Origin: Semisulcospira habei
Taxonomy: Eukaryota > Mollusca > Gastropoda > Semisulcospiridae
Assembly: GCA_036245525.1 (NCBI GenBank)
Contig: BTPG01000004.1
Span: forward strand, 16,529,631 to 16,593,630
Length of the DNA: 64,000 nt
Direction: 5' to 3'
Within the stretch, counting starts at the first letter, position 1, and each line of letters starts with the position of its first letter. Shown here one piece after another: positions 59,270 through 64,000 of this stretch. Below the pieces are notes generated by a model. It saw only the letters and a list, made by a program, of their open reading frames with translations, was not told where the DNA came from and made no database searches. The position numbers and the translations under genes were made by a program.

Positions 59270-59458
59270 GAAAACGTTATTCGCCCTTTACTGCAAGTTT
59301 TCGCAGACTGTGAAATCATTGGAAATTGGACGCCAAAGTGCCACAGCCGCCCAGGGGACACGGACACAAAGTGGAGTCAGCAAGGTGCATAGATCCTCAT
59401 GAGCCACCGCAAACCTGCTTTGACTCAGTCATGAGGATCTGTACCTTCTTGGGCTGTG
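59270..59458 (+). mobile_element. Family C element, right end lost
   Basis: CGCCCTTTACTGCAAG at the left, stem CAGCAAGGTGCATAGATCC against GAGGATCTGTACCTTCTTG (59388-59450). Its right half is replaced by the next C element. Confidence 0.55.
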
Positions 59459-59697
59459 TTTATCCCGTTTATTGCCGAGAAAATGTGAGCACCACCCAAC
59501 TGCAAGAGGTATAGATCCTCATGAGCCCCCGCAGTCGCATGTTAACATTTTCTCGGCATTGAACGGCTCATGAGGATCTATGCCTCTTGCTGACACCACT
59601 TTGAATCTATGTTCCTGGGACGGCTATCTCTCTTTGGTGTTGAATCAACGAAGATTGCGAAAACACAATCTGCGTCCGATGGCACTGGACGGGTTAA
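59459..59697 (-). mobile_element. Family C element with its own end in the loop
   Basis: TTTATCCCGTTTATTGCCGAG to GGCACTGGACGGGTTAA. The loop between GAGCCCCCGCAGTCGC and GGCTCATGAGG carries GTTAACATTTTCTCGGCATTG, which is the terminal sequence of a C element. Confidence 0.7.
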
Positions 59698-60227
59698 CTT
59701 GTTTTCTCTGAAGTGAAACGGTTATTCACATGAATCCGTCACTACTTACTACGTACTTTGAACGTTTGTTTCTAGCAAAATAGTATATTCCTCTATACAC
59801 GCTGATCTTACAGTAAAACCCCTTCGGGGTAATAAGTTGCTGCATGCTTGCAATGCGATGTACCAACCACATTGCCCAACTTAAATCTACTGGAACAGGA
59901 TCCTTTGCTAAGTGTGTGCCTAAGTTGCACTCACTTATCTCAAATGTTCGAATTTCCTGCATTCAGAATTTCTGCCGGATTTTCAAGAGGATGTTTCCTT
60001 TTGACAGTACTGACATCTCACTGACTTAAGTTAAAGTTTCATAATTTCTACGGGGAACCCATTGGGGGCATTAGATTAATTGCACATGTATACATAAACG
60101 TGCTCAAGAACTCGCTCGCATGCCCACATCATTTCAGTTTGTTTCATTCTGTGTCAGTATGAGTTTCAAATTCATGGCTTTAGTCCAGAAGCATTATATC
60201 TTTCTAAGCACCCACTCCATAAAGTTG
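59698..60227. other. Non-coding, nothing recognised
   Basis: No family stem, LINE motif or domain-bearing frame is visible between the C element and the LINE 3' end. Confidence 0.5.
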
Positions 60228-60429
60228 TTACAATACAATACAACTTTATTGTCTGTTCGAGTCAGGGCACGACAGAAATTTGCCTTTCGGCTCGTCATGA
60301 AACAACAATATAAGACATTAACAAACGCTACAAGAGCATATCATGAAAAAATATCATTGAAGCAATCTATCACAAGCAATCTGTCACAAGATGGGAGGTA
60401 AAGTTAAGTAGATCATACTTATCGCGGCG

Positions 60430-62328
60430 TTATAAACGAGAGTTCAAAATCGAGACAGCAGTTGGAATAAAAGACTTCTTAAAAACATTCCTTTTGGCAA
60501 GTGGCATGTTGAAACGTCTGCCTGATGGTAGCATTTGAAACTGATCAGATAGTGGGTGACGAGGATCATTGACAATGCTAGCAGCTATCCTTCGGACAGC
60601 TCTATGGTACAGATCATCTACTGGGTACTGTCCTAGGCCAATGATCTTCTCAGCTGTTCTGACGATACGTGACAGTCTGCCCCTGTTTTTCATACTGAGG
60701 TTGCCATACCAAGCAGTGATGTTAAAAGTCAGTATGCTTTCGATCAGGCTTCTACAAACGGACTCTAAAACCCTGGAACTGACATCAAAACTTCTCAGTT
60801 TCCTAAGAAGGTACAGACGCTGGTTTGCTTTTTTCACAATCAGATCGGTGTTTCCAGTGAAGGACAGCCCACTATCCACGACTGTGCCAAGGTATTTAAA
60901 TTCAGTGACCACCTCTACATGTTGATTATTAATTGAGACAGGTACAAAAATGTCATCAACTTTCCTGTCATCAATGACGAGTTCCTTGGTTTTCTGTACA
61001 TTCATTTCCAGAAAACTATCTTTGCACCATGACTCTAATACTGCTATCTGTGCAAAGTACTCAGCCAGACTGTCTTCTTTTTGGAGTAGGCGTACAAGGG
61101 CCATGTAGTCTGAGAACTTAAAGAGACGAGAAGTGGCAGTGTGACAACGCATATGGTCTGTGTATATAGAAAACAATGTCGGAGAGAGGACACAACCTTG
61201 AGGGCAGCCTGAATTTAGCACCATTTGGTCAGACAGACTGCCGTGTACATTTACACGTTGTGGCCTGTCCTTCAAAAAGTCTCGCACCCACAGAATAATG
61301 TTCACATTAAAGTCCATCATACGCTGCAAAAGCATCAGTGGTTCAACAGTATTAAAAGGATTAGAAAAGTCAATAAAAAGAATTCTCACATGTGCTTTTG
61401 ATTTCTCAAGATGTTGAAATACAAGATTGTACAGAGTAATGCATGCATCCTCCACATCCCTATGGTTTTTGTAAGCAAATTGGAATGGATCCAGTAGTTC
61501 GGCAACATCATTTAACAGATGCCTCCTCACCACTTTTTCCATACATTTTGACAGAATATAAGTCAATGCAACTGGACGGAAATCGTTGAATTCATGAGCG
61601 TTGGTTTTTTTAGGAATCGGGACAATGATTGATGATTTCCAAGCCGTAGGGACAGTATGATGCTCATGATGATCAAGCAGGAATTGAAAGATAGTAGTGA
61701 AGATCTTCCCCAATTGACCTGCACAGGTTTTCAATACCTTTCCACCTAACCCATCTGGTCCAGGTGCTTTGTGTGCATTCAGCTTAGAAAAGATGTTTAC
61801 TACCTCCTCTTCAGTAATTGACAAAGGTTCCGGCACAATGGACTGGCACAATTCGTCACAGTTATCACTAAGGTTTCTGCCATCGAACCGTGAGTAAAAA
61901 CGATTTAGATCATTGGCCATCTCAACTGGATTCCCAGTGCAGAGCCTGGTTTGTTTCTTTTGCTGCCTACCCATCATGCCGTTCAGACCATTCCATGCAT
62001 CTCTAGCGTTGCCAGAAGAAAATTTTGTTTCGATCTTGCTTTTATAGTTCAGTCTGGCAGTTCTAGCAGCCCTTCTAAAATCCCTCTCCTTTTCCCGAAA
62101 TTCATCAGTGTTACCCTGTAAGAAAGCAAGTTTCTTCTGGTTCAAATACTCCTTTAGCTCTTTGCTGACCCATGGCTTATTGTTGGCAAACATCTTCACT
62201 GTCTTTGTTTTAATTACAGTGTTCTCACAAAATCTTACGTAAGAAGTGACTGTCTCAACAAGTTCATTAGGGTCACTGATCACAGTTATGAGTAAACATA
62301 TCCCAATCTGTCGCCTCAAAGCACCCAC
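60430..62328 (-). pseudogene. LINE reverse transcriptase, 632 residues, catalytic motif damaged
   Basis: A long uninterrupted frame: KLNAHKAPGPDGLGGKVL, VPIPKKTNAHEFNDFRPVAL, ILFIDFSNPFNTVEPLMLLQ (first catalytic Asp intact), CPQGCVLSPTLFSIYTDHM, and FSDYMALV at about 61096-61119 where RTs of this kind have FADD. The second catalytic Asp is therefore Tyr, so cDNA synthesis is not expected. The C-terminal part has YLGTVVDSGLSF and AVRRIAASIVNDPRHPLSD, typical of Rex1/CR1 relatives. The uninterrupted frame suggests recent insertion or inactivation. Confidence 0.85.
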
Positions 62329-63163
62329 GGAGCTCCTCTATGCTGTCCGGTGTCCACAGCCGCTGAGTGGTTTTTGTTACAGTCTTGGACGTCTTTATTT
62401 TTTGTCTATACTTTGGCAACAAGTGTATGACGTTGTGGTCCGAGCGCCCCAGTGGGGGCCTACACAACGGCTTAAACGCATCGTCAATGTTGCCAAAGCA
62501 GAGATCAATCGTGCGATTAAGTCTTGTAGGACATGTAATGTACTGTTGTAGAGAGAGGTGTTGTGTTAGATCGCACTGATTGAAGTCACCAAGAATAAAT
62601 ACTGGCTGGTCAGGATAGTTTGATACCACTCTGGAATAACAGTCAGCGATAGTCTCAGCTGCAGCTTTGAAGTCGGGACCCGGAACATAAACGGTAATTA
62701 TAGTCAGCTGGCCGAATTCACGTGGCAAGTTGTGTGGTCGCAGCGACACGGTTACTGAGCAGTTCAGGGTTGCGTGTACACACCCGCTCACGGACAGTCA
62801 GCTGTGTAGCCCACTTTTCGCTGACGAGCATACACACACCACCACCCACATTCTTCTGAATCTTAACCCTGTCCCTGTCAGCCCGTACAGTTGTAAAACC
62901 AGGCAATGTCACTTCCCCAGAGTCCTCGTCAGCCATGTTTCGGTAAAACAGAATAAATTAGTCCGCCTAAAGTCACCGTCAAACTGCATTAGAGCTGTTA
63001 GTTCATCCATTTTATTCTCCAAGGAGCGGCCGACATTTGATAATGTTATGGTAGGGAGGGGGTGTCTACTACCCCGTCTCTTCAGTCTCTCCCTCACTCC
63101 GCCTCTCGACCCTCTCTTTTTCGGCTTCTTCTTCTTCCCCCCACATTCAGAAAGATCGATCAT
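62273..63163 (-). pseudogene. LINE apurinic-type endonuclease, frameshifted
   Basis: Three overlapping frames carry the domain in order: FCFTETWLT (metal-binding Glu, about 62950), GFTTVRADRDRVKIQKNVGG with GVCMLVSEKW (62800-62890), and VFILGDFNQCDL plus SDHNVIHLLP (62420-62620). All catalytic residues I can check are present, but at least two frameshifts inside the domain and one before RT break the protein. Confidence 0.8.
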
Positions 63164-63170
63164 GTTCCTT

Positions 63171-63814
63171 CTTTGACACGTGTATTGATATATTGTATAA
63201 CAAGTAAATTAATATTCACTGATGAATTTGTTTGATATACTTCCCTTCCCAAAATCATTTGCGCGCCAAAATTCGATCTTGGTGATACGTGCAGTTTTCA
63301 AAACGGAAACACGAAAATTTTCATACGGCAACATTAACAAGCAGTAGTAATGTAGTAGTAATGAAATTCTTTTTAGTGTATACGAATGCTCGAAATGTAC
63401 TTCTTATACACAAACACAAACGAAGAACAGACGCCAGGAAACGTGCGAGTCGCTGGACTGACTAGTGAAATCGACCAAAAGAACTAAATAAATAAACCTG
63501 CTGGCATTTTCCGCAATTATGCGTGATCTAGTAACAAGTAGAATTTACTCAGTAACACACACTGTTATACAAAGCACTGGATTGCTCATAGTCAGACGAA
63601 ATCTACCCGCTGAGCTGACACTGATATGCAGTCGTCTACCATTCATGTGTTTTGTCTGAACACCGCAATCAGACGCAAAATGAATGTTTTGTTTTGTTTT
63701 GTTTTGGACTGGGTACATAAATTATATTGAGCAACCGACACATGTGATTACTTGACCCGAATAAAATGTCCTCGTCTTACGACTCAATAGTGTTGCGGCT
63801 CAATATAATATAAT
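63171..63814. other. Non-coding, nothing recognised
   Basis: A/T-rich sequence with a short (GTTTT)n run near 63695 and a TATAA run near 63800. No gene or family stem seen. Confidence 0.5.
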
Positions 63815-64000
63815 ATAATATCTACTGCTCGGCCCAGAGTACAGAAACCTGTGCTGTGTACTCACACATTTAATCGTTTCATCGGCCAAAATGGCTGATA
63901 ACCTTGAAGGACAATGCCCAAAATGCGCGCGTTATTGTTTGCAGACAATAACTCAATTACGCCAGGGCTGTGGATACAGATCAGAACAACTAGGATGCAT
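63815..64000. repeat. Paralogous copy of 39050-39190
   Basis: CGGCCCAGAGTACAGAAACC, GTGTACTCACACATTTAAT, TGGCTGATAACCTTGAA and TATTGTTTGCAGACAATAA align with the segment upstream of GPCR 1, so the GPCR 2 unit reaches the window edge. Confidence 0.65.

Larger units (their letters stand above)
60228..63170 (-). mobile_element. Rex/CR1-like non-LTR retrotransposon, near full coding length
   Basis: Reads on the minus strand from a basic N terminus through endonuclease and reverse transcriptase to a 3' tail with AATAAAGTTGTATTGTATTG (complement of 60228-60250). The 3' UTR is about 200 bp. No target duplication found. It appears 5'-truncated near 63170 or starts there. Confidence 0.8.

Overview
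This window looks like nuclear DNA of a marine mollusc, probably a gastropod. That is inferred from the mix of element types (Tx1-like L1, CR1/L2/Rex-like LINEs, a Penelope-like remnant, a gypsy LTR element, Tc1, tRNA-derived SINEs), very dense microsatellites and a pair of divergent rhodopsin-class receptors; no single marker fixes the species. There are no operons and no credible CRISPR, tRNA or rRNA genes. Almost everything is repeat-derived. The only host protein-coding genes I can support are two intact, closely related class A GPCR genes on the minus strand (35386-36474 and 55762-56883).

Layout. 1-1200 is a gypsy-type LTR whose relative lies at 50673-51865. 1.2-11 kb is a field of palindromic TTAA-flanked elements, LINE scraps and microsatellites. 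11.1-16.75 kb is a large inverted repeat around a Penelope-like coding remnant. 17.4-22.7 kb holds two related, 5'-truncated LINEs bordered by (TC)n tracts. 22.7-34.4 kb is again palindrome-rich non-coding DNA. 34.4-39.2 kb is GPCR unit 1. 41.4-42.57 kb is the 3' flank of GPCR unit 2, cut off from its gene (55762-56883) by a 13.2-kb nested stack: an L2-like LINE (42569-42744 and 54221-55760) holds an L1 with a 12-bp target duplication; that L1 holds a gypsy element (45456-52257) and a Tc1 transposon (52450-54060). 57-60 kb has more palindromes and a SINE. 60.2-63.17 kb is a nearly complete Rex/CR1-like LINE on the minus strand. 63.8-64.0 kb matches 39.05-39.19 kb, so the receptor duplication continues past the window.

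The most striking feature is a set of short palindromic elements, about 40 copies. Families used below: A (about 210 bp, ends like TTAACTCATTCTACCCC, central stem with CTTGGCGCC), B (about 60-100 bp, TTAACCCTTTG ends, fully palindromic, contains GTCGCGATGATTCC), C (about 210 bp, ends TTAACCCGTTCAGTGCC, central stem with GATCCTCATGAGCCCCCGC), D (about 50-70 bp, stem with GCAGCCACCGA), I (TTAACTCATTCGAGACG), plus TA-flanked F and GC-rich G stems and an E stem (GTGATTTTGGACCTTACGG). A, B, C, D and I begin with TTAACYC and sit on TTAA sites, the hallmark of piggyBac-type transposition. Empty-site comparisons inside this window (a LINE frame at 1686; the paralogous receptor flanks at 35007 and 41865) support real mobility. 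No piggyBac transposase is present here, so these are non-autonomous. They reach the receptor locus: a C element ends at the predicted splice acceptor just upstream of the second GPCR start codon.
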